DNA of 10,628 nucleotides. Origin: Lachnospiraceae bacterium. GTDB lineage: Bacteria; Bacillota; Clostridia; Lachnospirales; Lachnospiraceae. The stretch spans positions 1-10,628 of the forward strand of contig JAGCSS010000151.1 in NCBI GenBank assembly GCA_017964055.1. Reading direction: 5' to 3'. Shown piece after piece: positions 1-6,588 of the stretch. The position numbers and the translations under genes were made by a program. Below the pieces are notes generated by a model that searched no databases, had not been told where the DNA came from, and saw only the letters and a list, made by a program, of their open reading frames with translations. Positions within the stretch are counted from its first letter, which is position 1. Each line of letters starts with the position of its first letter.

Positions 1-1116
1 ATTGCGGCTTCCACGAGCTGTGAGTTTCGGCAGATCAATGCGACCGCGGCCGGCAAAAAGGATATGGAGGACGTGGTAAATGAAGCAAAGACCACGCTCG
101 GAGGGTACGGCCGCCGCACGATGCTCTTCATCGATGAGATACACCGTTTCAACAAGGGGCAGCAGGATTATCTGCTCCCGTTCGTCGAGGACGGCACGAT
201 CATTTTGATAGGAGCGACCACCGAGAATCCCTACTTTGAGGTCAACGGGGCTCTGCTTTCGCGTTCCGTGATATTTGAACTCAAGGCTCTTTCACAGGAC
301 GACATCAAAAAGCTTCTGCAGCGGGCAGTTTCCGATGAGAAGAAGGGCATGGGAAGCTATCACGCGGCTATCGATGACGACGCGCTCGATTTTCTTGCCG
401 ATGCCGCGAACGGTGATGCCAGGGCAGCACTGAACGCGCTGGAACTCGGAGTGCTGACCACCGCGCGAAGCGATGACGGTCTGATCCATATCGACCTTGC
501 GACCGCATCTGAGTGTATTCAGAAAAGAGTCCTCAGATACGACAAGAGCGGAGACAACCATTACGATACGATCTCCGCATTTATCAAGAGCATGAGAGGC
601 TCGGACCCCGACGCCGCAATATATTATCTCGCGAGGATGCTCTATGCGGGTGAGGATGTCAAGTTCATCGCGAGAAGGATAGTGATCTGCGCATCGGAGG
701 ATGTCTCGAACGCGGATCCGATGGCTCTGGTGGTGGCGACATCGGCCTTTGAGGCAGTAGAGCGCATAGGCATGCCCGAGTCTCAGATAATACTTGCCCA
801 GGCTGCCGCGTACGTGGCCTGCGCTCCCAAGAGCAATTCCGCCGTAAACGCGATCTTTGACGCGATGAGAGAGGTCGAGAACTCCAAGACTCCTCCCATT
901 CCGGGGCATCTGATGGACGCGCATTACAAGGGCGCGGCAAAGCTCGGACACGGTGACGGATACAGGTATTCGCACGATTATCCGAACCATTACTGCAGCC
1001 AGCAGTATCTGCCCGATGCGCTGGTAGGGAAAAAGTTCTATATCCCGGGAGACCTGGGACTGGAGAAGCAGTTAAAGGAATACATGGAGAAAATACGCCG
1101 CGAGGCGAAGGACTGA
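1..1116 (+). CDS. rarA: RarA/MgsA-type AAA+ recombination ATPase, 5'-truncated by the window edge
   Basis: The frame is open from base 1, so the gene begins upstream; 371 C-terminal residues are visible. RarA (MgsA; related to eukaryotic WRNIP1) is a cytoplasmic clamp-loader-like AAA+ ATPase acting at stalled replication forks with SSB. Visible landmarks are the Walker B segment MLFIDEIHRF, sensor 1 GATTENPYFEVN, and an arginine-finger-like LLSRS. The family C-terminal block follows (DAHYKGAAKLGHGDGYRYSHDYP, here written in two parts: DAHYKGAAKLGHG and DGYRYSHDYP), then QQYLPDALVGKKFY. The Walker A loop and about 70 N-terminal residues, judged from the usual 420-445 aa length, lie outside the window. 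No frameshift is seen. The family assignment is secure; in vivo role is from family knowledge. Confidence 0.97.
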   Translation: MAASTSCEFRQINATAAGKKDMEDVVNEAKTTLGGYGRRTMLFIDEIHRFNKGQQDYLLPFVEDGTIILIGATTENPYFEVNGALLSRSVIFELKALSQDDIKKLLQRAVSDEKKGMGSYHAAIDDDALDFLADAANGDARAALNALELGVLTTARSDDGLIHIDLATASECIQKRVLRYDKSGDNHYDTISAFIKSMRGSDPDAAIYYLARMLYAGEDVKFIARRIVICASEDVSNADPMALVVATSAFEAVERIGMPESQIILAQAAAYVACAPKSNSAVNAIFDAMREVENSKTPPIPGHLMDAHYKGAAKLGHGDGYRYSHDYPNHYCSQQYLPDALVGKKFYIPGDLGLEKQLKEYMEKIRREAKD

Positions 1117-1129
1117 TACGGCAATGCCG

Positions 1130-1166
1130 ATGGTGCCTGTCACCATAGGCAAACGGCGGTGCCTGT
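1130..1166. repeat. Small GGTGCCTGT repeat with hairpin
   Basis: The 9-mer GGTGCCTGT occurs at 1132-1140 and 1158-1166, just after rarA. The first copy sits in a 6-bp hairpin, ATGGTG-CCTGT-CACCAT (1130-1146). There is no T-run, so it is a poor terminator. Similar GGTGCCTGTCACC elements are, from memory, dispersed in clostridial intergenic regions; that link is not tested here. Confidence 0.5.
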
Positions 1167-1189
1167 AACGAAGTAGAAGGAGAATAATA

Positions 1190-1423
1190 ATGGACGAAAA
1201 GAAATTCAAAAAAATAAGACAGATCGCGGCGATCATAGGCATCGTGCTGCTGGTCGGCATGTATCTGGTGGCGATCATCGCGGCTCTCGGGAAATCCGAG
1301 AACGCGCAGGCTGTTTTCAGGCTGGCGATCTATTGCACGTTTGTCGTGCCCGTGATCATATATCTGCTGCAGCTGGTATATAAGCTCGCAAACAGGAATA
1401 AGGATGACAAAAAGCAGGATTAA
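1190..1423 (+). CDS. Small two-helix membrane protein, unknown function
   Basis: A 77-residue protein that I do not recognise. It has a lysine-rich N-terminus (MDEKKFKKIRQ), a hydrophobic helix at about residues 12-33, a second at about 44-66, and a charged tail (NRNKDDKKQD). This suggests a two-pass membrane protein with both ends cytoplasmic. The start is supported by AAGGAG at 1177-1182, 7 nt before the ATG. It lies 73 bp after rarA with no convincing terminator between, and 103 bp before another small membrane protein. No catalytic motif or signal-peptidase site is apparent. The good ribosome site, two clean hydrophobic segments and same-strand context make it a likely real gene. Confidence 0.75.
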   Translation: MDEKKFKKIRQIAAIIGIVLLVGMYLVAIIAALGKSENAQAVFRLAIYCTFVVPVIIYLLQLVYKLANRNKDDKKQD

Positions 1424-1526
1424 GACCGCATATTTCGTCCCCTGATCCATGTATTTTCGGAAAGGATCGATGTAAACTGTAGTCGTAAAAGGAACATCAG
1501 GCCATTTCACCGGAAAGGAGAAAACT

Positions 1527-1853
1527 ATGGGCGAAATCATTTTCTGGCTGATCATCATGGTACCATGCAGCGCATTGCTTACAGGTCTCGGGATCTATGC
1601 GTTCCGGAGAAAGAAACCCATGTGGTTCTGGAGCGGCAGCACGGTAAAGGAAGAAGAGATATCGGACATCCCCGCATACAACCGTGCCAACGGCATAATG
1701 TGGATCGCATTTTCACTGATCCTGTGGGTATCGGCATTCCTGGGGGTGTTCAATATTTCCGCGGCAGGCATAGTGCTCATTGCCGGCTGCGCGTTGGGAG
1801 TACCTTTGCTGCCGATCGTATACAACAGGATATACAAAAAATACAGAAAATGA
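1527..1853 (+). CDS. Three-helix membrane protein, unknown function
   Basis: A 108-residue protein with predicted membrane segments at about residues 4-26, 56-75 and 80-101. Between the first two is a polar loop with KKPMWFWSGSTVKEEEISD and then AYNRANGIMW. The loop-plus-AYNRANG layout resembles small uncharacterised clostridial membrane proteins of the DUF3784 type; this is a weak impression, not an assignment. AAGGAG at 1515-1520 lies 6 nt before the ATG and fixes the start. An alternative overlapping frame at 1565-1906 gives a basic sequence without membrane helices and is a shadow. The gene ends 8 bp before a strong hairpin, so it is probably the last gene of its transcript. Confidence 0.8.
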   Translation: MGEIIFWLIIMVPCSALLTGLGIYAFRRKKPMWFWSGSTVKEEEISDIPAYNRANGIMWIAFSLILWVSAFLGVFNISAAGIVLIAGCALGVPLLPIVYNRIYKKYRK

Positions 1854-1861
1854 CAAAAGAA

Positions 1862-1889
1862 GACCGCTGCGGACTCATCCGCAGCGGTC
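1862..1889. terminator. Bidirectional intrinsic terminator between convergent genes
   Basis: A perfect 12-bp GC-rich stem (GACCGCTGCGGA / TCCGCAGCGGTC) with a CTCA tetraloop lies between the plus-strand membrane gene and the minus-strand repressor. On the minus strand the stem is followed by T-rich TTCTTTTGTCATTTT, a good tail for the repressor transcript. On the plus strand the tail (GGGTTATCGGGTTATAGATTTT) is weaker. It probably serves both directions. Confidence 0.85.
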
Positions 1890-1939
1890 GGGTTATCGGG
1901 TTATAGATTTTATCGCATGCGCCCGGTTGGCGCAGTTGA

Positions 1940-2278
1940 TTACATGTTCTCCTGCTTGTAGATGAGGTAGCTCACGTAGTTGCGGGCCTCCTCGGCACTG
2001 GCAGAGTTCAGCTGCTGGTACAGATTGAAGAACTCAACGATATCCTTATCGAGAACCTCCCCGACGATCGGAAGATAAGCATCGGAAATACCGAGCAGGT
2101 AGTCGCAGGATACGTCAAAATATTTGGAAAGAGCGATGAGCTTATCGAAAGAAGGCTCGTTTCTCTTAGACTCATAGTTCGAGATAGCGGTGGGCTTTAA
2201 TCCCAGGATATCGGCAAGTTCACTCTGCGTGAGCTTATTCTTCTGTCTGAGCTGCTTTAAACGTACGTTAAAATTCAT
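1940..2278 (-). CDS. XRE-family helix-turn-helix repressor
   Basis: A 112-residue DNA-binding protein. Residues about 4-61 form a classic XRE/Cro-CI HTH: RLKQLRQKNKLTQSELADILG, written here as RLKQLRQKNKL and TQSELADILG, then TAISNYESKRNEPSFDKL and ALSKYFDVSCDYLLG. A short helical C-terminus (about 70-112, EFFNLYQQLNSASAEEARNY) probably dimerises. The start is placed at the ATG read from 2278 because AGGAGG sits 7 nt upstream on the minus strand; the upstream ATG at 2311 would give an 11-residue extension with no such site. It is monocistronic, convergent with the membrane-protein genes and divergent from the histidine kinase. Autoregulation and control of the divergent operon are plausible from position but unproven. 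Its ligand or signal is unknown. Confidence 0.93.
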   Translation of the reverse strand: MNFNVRLKQLRQKNKLTQSELADILGLKPTAISNYESKRNEPSFDKLIALSKYFDVSCDYLLGISDAYLPIVGEVLDKDIVEFFNLYQQLNSASAEEARNYVSYLIYKQENM

Positions 2279-2309
2279 TATGGACCTCCTGTAATAGTTC
2301 GTACTAAAC

Positions 2310-2343
2310 AATCACATATGCTTATTTATCTTTTATAGTGATT
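2310..2343. promoter_or_regulatory. Candidate operator half-sites AATCAC / GTGATT
   Basis: AATCAC (2310-2315) and its inverted copy GTGATT (2338-2343) flank the predicted transcription start of the repressor promoter, with the second copy overlapping the -10. The 22-bp spacing is wide for one dimer, so these could be two separate sites or chance. The evidence is positional only. Confidence 0.25.
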
Positions 2344-2370
2344 ATACATCGCAATAACGTGAAATGTCAA
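2341..2370 (-). promoter_or_regulatory. Sigma-A-type promoter of the XRE repressor
   Basis: On the minus strand a perfect TTGACA (2370-2365) and a perfect TATAAT (2346-2341) are separated by 18 bp, about 60 bp upstream of the repressor start codon. Both hexamers match consensus, so this should be a strong promoter unless repressed. Confidence 0.85.
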
Positions 2371-2441
2371 CCGAAAAATCAAAAATTCTGAACTTGCTTT
2401 TCTTTTTTGACGTGAACAAAGAAGGCGTCGGAAGCAGGAAG

Positions 2442-2470
2442 TTGAATAATGACGGAGCATGAAGTATACT
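2442..2470 (+). promoter_or_regulatory. Promoter of the histidine kinase operon
   Basis: TTGAAT (2442-2447), a 17-bp spacer and TATACT (2465-2470) lie 37 bp upstream of the kinase start codon. Each hexamer matches 5 of 6 consensus bases with optimal spacing. No other plus-strand promoter of this quality is visible before the kinase. Confidence 0.7.
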
Positions 2471-2507
2471 GTAAACGAAAGCCTTATCTTATTAGGAGCA
2501 ACTGCGG

Positions 2508-4016
2508 ATGACAACGGATAACGGAGAACGGATACTCGGTGTATTGGCCGAGGTTGTGAAGAAAACGCGCGAGTCGATCTTCCTTTTCGATCGAAGCGGG
2601 CGTATTGTCTATGCAAATGACACAGCATACAGGGAAACCGAATATCAGGACTTTTCCGAGGTCAACATCACCGAGATATTCCCGATGGCCATACACCGCG
2701 GGCATAACGGCGTGACCTGGCAGAGCGGCGAGTACATGCAGACCTTTGCGTACCGCCAGAACAAGACCTGCTATCCGGTCAAACTGACATGCTATTTTGT
2801 GGATGCGACCGAAGGCGAGCAGATCGCTGCGCTCGCGGTCAACGATTCCGAAAGATACAACGCGGTCCGCAACCACCGCAAGGCGATGGAGGATGTCGAG
2901 GCCGCGAACAAAATGAAAAACGAGTTTACGGCGAACATCACGCATGAGCTCAGAACACCGATAAACGGCATAAAGGGTATGGCCGAGGGCCTCATGAATA
3001 CCGAGATGACGCCGCAGCAGGAAGAGACCGTAGGCATCATCCTGCACTGCTGCAGCAATATGACGCAGATCATCAACGATATCCTTGATTTCTCAAAGAT
3101 CGAGGCAGGCAAGATCGAGATAGTGAACGCCGAGTTTTCGCTGAAGAAATTCATGAACGACCAGCTGGCGTTCCACAGCGTCAAGATCAACGAAAAGGGA
3201 TTGAAGCTGATGGTAAACATCAGCAGGAACGTGCCGGACTATGTGATCGGGGACGAGCTGAGGCTGGGTCAGGTGCTCAACAATCTGTTCTCGAATGCGA
3301 TCAAGTTCACCGCGCAGGGGCAGATAGCCATAGAGCTTACGGCAAACAAGCTCGAAGACGGTCAGACCGAGCTGTTCTTTATGATAATGGACAGCGGCAT
3401 AGGCATTTCCGATGAGGAAAAGGACAAGCTGTTCAAGAGCTTTTCGCAGGTGGACGGCTCGATCACGAGGCGTTACGGCGGTACCGGACTGGGACTGGCG
3501 ATCACCAAGCAGCTGGTCACCCTGATGGGCGGAACCATCAGCATGGACAGCGAAAAAGGCAAAGGAAGCACGTTCTCGTTTACGGTAAAGGTGCAGGAGA
3601 GCGACAAAAAAGCAGCGGATCCCGTGGCTTTCCCCGAGGGCAGCTTTGAGTTCTCAAAGGCTCTTCCCGTTGCCTCGAAGGAAGATATCAGCGTCGGGGA
3701 TTACGATCTGACCGGCAGCGCGCTGACTTCGGTTTCCATGGACATGCCCGACGACCGTTCGTTTGCCGGCGAAGATGCCGATTCGGAGGGTGATCTCGGA
3801 GTCCTCAGGACCAATCTGGAAAAACTCATGATCTGCATCGAGCTGGGCAGCTGGGAAAAGGCTGAGAATTTCGCTACGACGATCAGGAACTATATTTCGC
3901 AGAACGATCCCGAGCGGAAGAACAAGGCATTTTCACTGCTGCTGAATGTCCGCAAGGAAAAATACGATCAGGCAATGGAGCTTATCAAGGAGCTTGGGAG
4001 CATATATGGAGTTTAA
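2508..4016 (+). CDS. Soluble PAS-domain sensor histidine kinase with a helical C-terminal extension
   Basis: A 502-residue two-component sensor kinase. Residues about 10-105 look like a PAS domain (RESIFLFDRSGRIVYANDTA). HisKA follows, with phosphoacceptor His146 in ITHELRTPING. The HATPase_c domain shows an N-box near Asn263 (LFSNAIKFT), G1 box MDSGIGI (294-300), F-box LFKSFSQVDGS, and G2 box YGGTGLGLAI (323-332). Residues about 365-430 are a polar linker. A helical module (about 431-497, VLRTNLEKLMICIELGSWEK onward) follows that recalls HPt-like bundles but contains no histidine. No transmembrane segment or signal peptide is visible, so it should sense a cytoplasmic cue. AGGAG at 2494-2498 lies 9 nt before the ATG. 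It overlaps the next gene by 11 bp, so that response regulator is its likely partner. The ligand is unknown. Confidence 0.94.
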   Translation: MTTDNGERILGVLAEVVKKTRESIFLFDRSGRIVYANDTAYRETEYQDFSEVNITEIFPMAIHRGHNGVTWQSGEYMQTFAYRQNKTCYPVKLTCYFVDATEGEQIAALAVNDSERYNAVRNHRKAMEDVEAANKMKNEFTANITHELRTPINGIKGMAEGLMNTEMTPQQEETVGIILHCCSNMTQIINDILDFSKIEAGKIEIVNAEFSLKKFMNDQLAFHSVKINEKGLKLMVNISRNVPDYVIGDELRLGQVLNNLFSNAIKFTAQGQIAIELTANKLEDGQTELFFMIMDSGIGISDEEKDKLFKSFSQVDGSITRRYGGTGLGLAITKQLVTLMGGTISMDSEKGKGSTFSFTVKVQESDKKAADPVAFPEGSFEFSKALPVASKEDISVGDYDLTGSALTSVSMDMPDDRSFAGEDADSEGDLGVLRTNLEKLMICIELGSWEKAENFATTIRNYISQNDPERKNKAFSLLLNVRKEKYDQAMELIKELGSIYGV

Positions 4017-5145
4017 GAGAAAAGATGCTGAGAATGTCCTGATACTGGACGATGTGGTATCCAATCTTATGACGCTCGCGGATATCGTGAGGGAAGCGGG
4101 ATATATCGCGCGGCCGGTGCCCGCGGTCGAGCTCGCGATGAAGGCCGTGGAGGCTGAACTGCCCGACATCATCCTTATGGATATCACGATGCCGCAGATG
4201 AACGGCTACGAATACTGCAGACTCCTCAAAAAGGATGTTAAGACGCGCGACATACCCGTGATATTCGTATCGGGACTTTCCGCGCCCGCCGACCGCATAA
4301 AGGGCTACGAGAGCGGAGCGGTGGATTACATAACAAAGCCTTTCGAGCGCACCGACGTGCTGATGAGCCTTAAGACCCATCTGCACAATTTTGAGCTGCA
4401 GAAGGAGCTTCTGATTAACAACAAAAAGCTGCACAGACTCGTAAACCAGCAGCTGCACCAGATCGAGGACGAGCGCAAGAACATGGCACTGGCCATCGCG
4501 GCGCTTGCCGAGGACCGCGACGACGGAACCGGCATGCATCTGGTAAATATATCGCGAAACTGCCGCCTGATCGCGACAGGTCTTTCGCTCACGCACAAAT
4601 ACGAAAAGCTGATAACCAGCGAATTTATCAGTACGATAGAGATCGCGTCAAAGCTGCACGACATCGGCAAAATGGCTATCCCCGACAAGATACTCTTAAA
4701 GGAAGGCCATCTGACCGGACGCGAAAGATCGATCATGATGATGCATACCGTGGCCGGAGTCGAGACGCTGAACGGCATTTACGCAAAGAACTCGCAGAAC
4801 GGCTTTATCAAAATGGCGATAGACATAGCTTACCATCACCATGAGAAATGGGACGGAAGCGGCTATCCCTGCGGCCTGGCGGGCACTGACATACCGCTGG
4901 CGGCGCGCATAATGGCGGTGGTCGATACTTACGACGCGATCGTGAGCGAGCGCTGCTATAAGCCCGGCTACACGCATGAGGTTGCCATAGAGATCATCAG
5001 GGCGGAGAGCGGTAAGAGCTTCGATCCCGATGTGGTCAATATTTTCTGCAGGCTGGAAAAGCATCTTAAGCATGAGTCGGCCGGCGAGAAATCGGTGGGC
5101 AGGACCAGCGCGCCCAATTACGATGCAATGGAAGGAAGAAGATAA
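4006..5145 (+). CDS. Response regulator with HD-GYP c-di-GMP phosphodiesterase output
   Basis: A 379-residue RpfG-like protein. The receiver domain (about 10-128) has the acidic pair Asp15/Asp16, phosphoacceptor Asp59 (LMDITMPQMNG), switch Ser89 and Lys111 (TKPF). A helical linker (about 130-170) leads to the HD-GYP domain. Its predicted metal ligands are His178, His218-Asp219 (KLHDIGK), His247 and His278-His279 (HHEKWDGSGYP); VVDTYDAIVSERCYKP and the late GKSFDPDVV motif are present. HD-GYP proteins hydrolyse c-di-GMP to pGpG or GMP. The usual E of the ETGxH motif is replaced (DGTGMH), suggesting a two-metal site. The ATG at 4006 is preferred over an in-frame ATG at 3946 because it opens just before the receiver, has GGGAG 5 nt upstream, and overlaps the kinase stop by 11 bp, typical of translational coupling. 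Catalysis itself is inferred. Confidence 0.94.
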   Translation: MEFKRKDAENVLILDDVVSNLMTLADIVREAGYIARPVPAVELAMKAVEAELPDIILMDITMPQMNGYEYCRLLKKDVKTRDIPVIFVSGLSAPADRIKGYESGAVDYITKPFERTDVLMSLKTHLHNFELQKELLINNKKLHRLVNQQLHQIEDERKNMALAIAALAEDRDDGTGMHLVNISRNCRLIATGLSLTHKYEKLITSEFISTIEIASKLHDIGKMAIPDKILLKEGHLTGRERSIMMMHTVAGVETLNGIYAKNSQNGFIKMAIDIAYHHHEKWDGSGYPCGLAGTDIPLAARIMAVVDTYDAIVSERCYKPGYTHEVAIEIIRAESGKSFDPDVVNIFCRLEKHLKHESAGEKSVGRTSAPNYDAMEGRR

Positions 5146-5148
5146 TAC

Positions 5149-6540
5149 ATGAGAAAGAGTGACATGTATATAGATTACGGCAGCGGCCGCGGAGGACGTC
5201 CGCCCTCGTTCGGGAGGGTGCTCGCGATAATACTCGTTGTCGTACTCGCCTGCGGCATAGGCTTCGGAGGCTATATCGCGGCAAAGTATTATTCGGGTGT
5301 CATGAAAGAACAGGAGCCCGATGCCGAGGGGACTCCGACACCGACCTCGTTTGCCGAGGCCATGATCGGCGACAGTGAGGCGGATCTGACCGGAGCGGCG
5401 GCCGAGACAGGCATTTACGGCCTCTGGTACAGCCCCAAAGAGGAGGTCGACGACGGAGGTTCGATCTACGATGACCTCGACGGAGAGGTCTGGATGGCTG
5501 ATTTTGTGGATACGAGACCCCGTGTGGATTCGAGAGGCATATATCTGTCGGCGCAGAAGTTCAATTCAAAGCTTGAAGACGCGCTGAAACTGATCGAACA
5601 GACCGAACTGAATACGGTGGTCGTTGACATTAAATCCGACTACGGCTCCATTTCCTATCAGATGAATTCTCCGATAGCGAAAGAAGCTAAGGCGCTTTCC
5701 TGGACCATTCCCGATGTGAGGAAGTTCCTTGACCGCCTGCACGGGATGGGCATTTATGTCATTGCCCGCGTCGTTACCATGAAGGACCCCGTGATCAGCA
5801 AATCGAGACCCGAGCTGTGCATCTATAAGACCGACGGCCAGCTCTATAAGGACAATACCGGATACACCTGGCTGAATCCCTATAACGATGAGGCCTGGGA
5901 CTATATCATCGAGGTATGCAAATGCTGCGCCGAGGACGGATTTGACGAGGTTAATCTCGACTATATCCGTTTCCCCACCGACAAGGGAAATCTCGGAGCG
6001 GAGAGCTATGATTACGGCGATATCGTCAATGAAGTCTCAAAGATCGACGCGATCTCGAACGGCATCAAGAAGCTCTGCGAGGAGGTCAAGCCTCTCGGAT
6101 GCTTCGTTTCGTGCGACCTGTTCGGTGCCGTTATCACGAGCTCGATCGACGCAAAGATCGTAGGACAGAGTTACTACAGAATGGCGCAGTATCTCGATTA
6201 TCTCTGCCCCATGGTCTATCCGTCCCACTACGCGAACGGCTACTACAATCTGGACTATCCGGACTGCCATCCATACGAGCTCGTCTATAACGCGATGCTC
6301 GATTCGAGGAAGGTCCTCTATATGATCGACGACACTGTCGGCAACAAGGCGCAGGTACGCCCCTGGCTGCAGGATTTCACGGCATCATGGGTTAGGCATC
6401 ACCTCGATTACGGCAAAAAAGAGGTGCGCGACCAGATACAGGCGGTATATGATTCCGGATATTCGGGCTGGCTGCTCTGGAACGCCGGCATAGTTTACAC
6501 GAAGGACGCGCTGCTTCCGGCGGATTCCGAAGGTGAATAA
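5149..6540 (+). CDS. Membrane-anchored DUF4015-type putative glycoside hydrolase
   Basis: A 463-residue protein starting 3 bp after the HD-GYP stop, with GGAAGGAAG-like sequence about 10 nt upstream of the ATG. A positively charged N-terminus precedes one hydrophobic segment (about 23-46) with no lipobox, so it is likely a signal anchor. A low-complexity T/P/E/D/A-rich spacer follows (about 52-90). Residues about 127-450 match what I know of the DUF4015 putative glycosidase family, a TIM-barrel fold. Landmarks are RGIYLSAQKF, TVVVDIKSDYG, GIYVIARVV, EVNLDYIRFP (267-276), CDLFG, CPMVYPSHY and GYSGWLLWN. Acidic residues in EVNLDYIRFP and SCDLFG are candidate catalytic groups. It probably acts outside the membrane on a cell-wall or exopolysaccharide glycan. 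The substrate is unknown and the family is mostly uncharacterised. Confidence 0.88.
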   Translation: MRKSDMYIDYGSGRGGRPPSFGRVLAIILVVVLACGIGFGGYIAAKYYSGVMKEQEPDAEGTPTPTSFAEAMIGDSEADLTGAAAETGIYGLWYSPKEEVDDGGSIYDDLDGEVWMADFVDTRPRVDSRGIYLSAQKFNSKLEDALKLIEQTELNTVVVDIKSDYGSISYQMNSPIAKEAKALSWTIPDVRKFLDRLHGMGIYVIARVVTMKDPVISKSRPELCIYKTDGQLYKDNTGYTWLNPYNDEAWDYIIEVCKCCAEDGFDEVNLDYIRFPTDKGNLGAESYDYGDIVNEVSKIDAISNGIKKLCEEVKPLGCFVSCDLFGAVITSSIDAKIVGQSYYRMAQYLDYLCPMVYPSHYANGYYNLDYPDCHPYELVYNAMLDSRKVLYMIDDTVGNKAQVRPWLQDFTASWVRHHLDYGKKEVRDQIQAVYDSGYSGWLLWNAGIVYTKDALLPADSEGE

Positions 6541-6588
6541 GCGCAGTTTTCTGCGAATAGGGTTTACATTTTCAGGGGAGGTGTTTTT

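Noticed and set aside
292..990. Long open frame on the minus strand opposite rarA (232 codons)
   Set aside because: It is antisense to a clearly conserved gene, has no recognisable domain and no ribosome site; such frames arise from the codon bias of the plus-strand gene.
665..1558. 297-codon minus-strand open frame across the rarA end and a small membrane gene
   Set aside because: Composition is R/S/P/H-rich without a fold, it crosses intergenic DNA and opposes better-supported genes with good ribosome sites.
1918..1934. TGCGCC-CGGTT-GGCGCA hairpin beside the repressor stop codon
   Set aside because: It lacks a T-run in either direction and the stronger hairpin at 1862-1889 already explains termination.
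3946..4005. Longer start for the HD-GYP regulator
   Set aside because: The 20 extra residues lie entirely within the kinase coding region and lack receiver-domain similarity; the ATG at 4006 has a site and the usual short overlap.
6542..6555. CGCAG-TTTT-CTGCG hairpin after the glycosidase as a terminator
   Set aside because: The 5-bp stem is short and is followed by AATAGGG, with no T-run; it is insufficient to split the operon.
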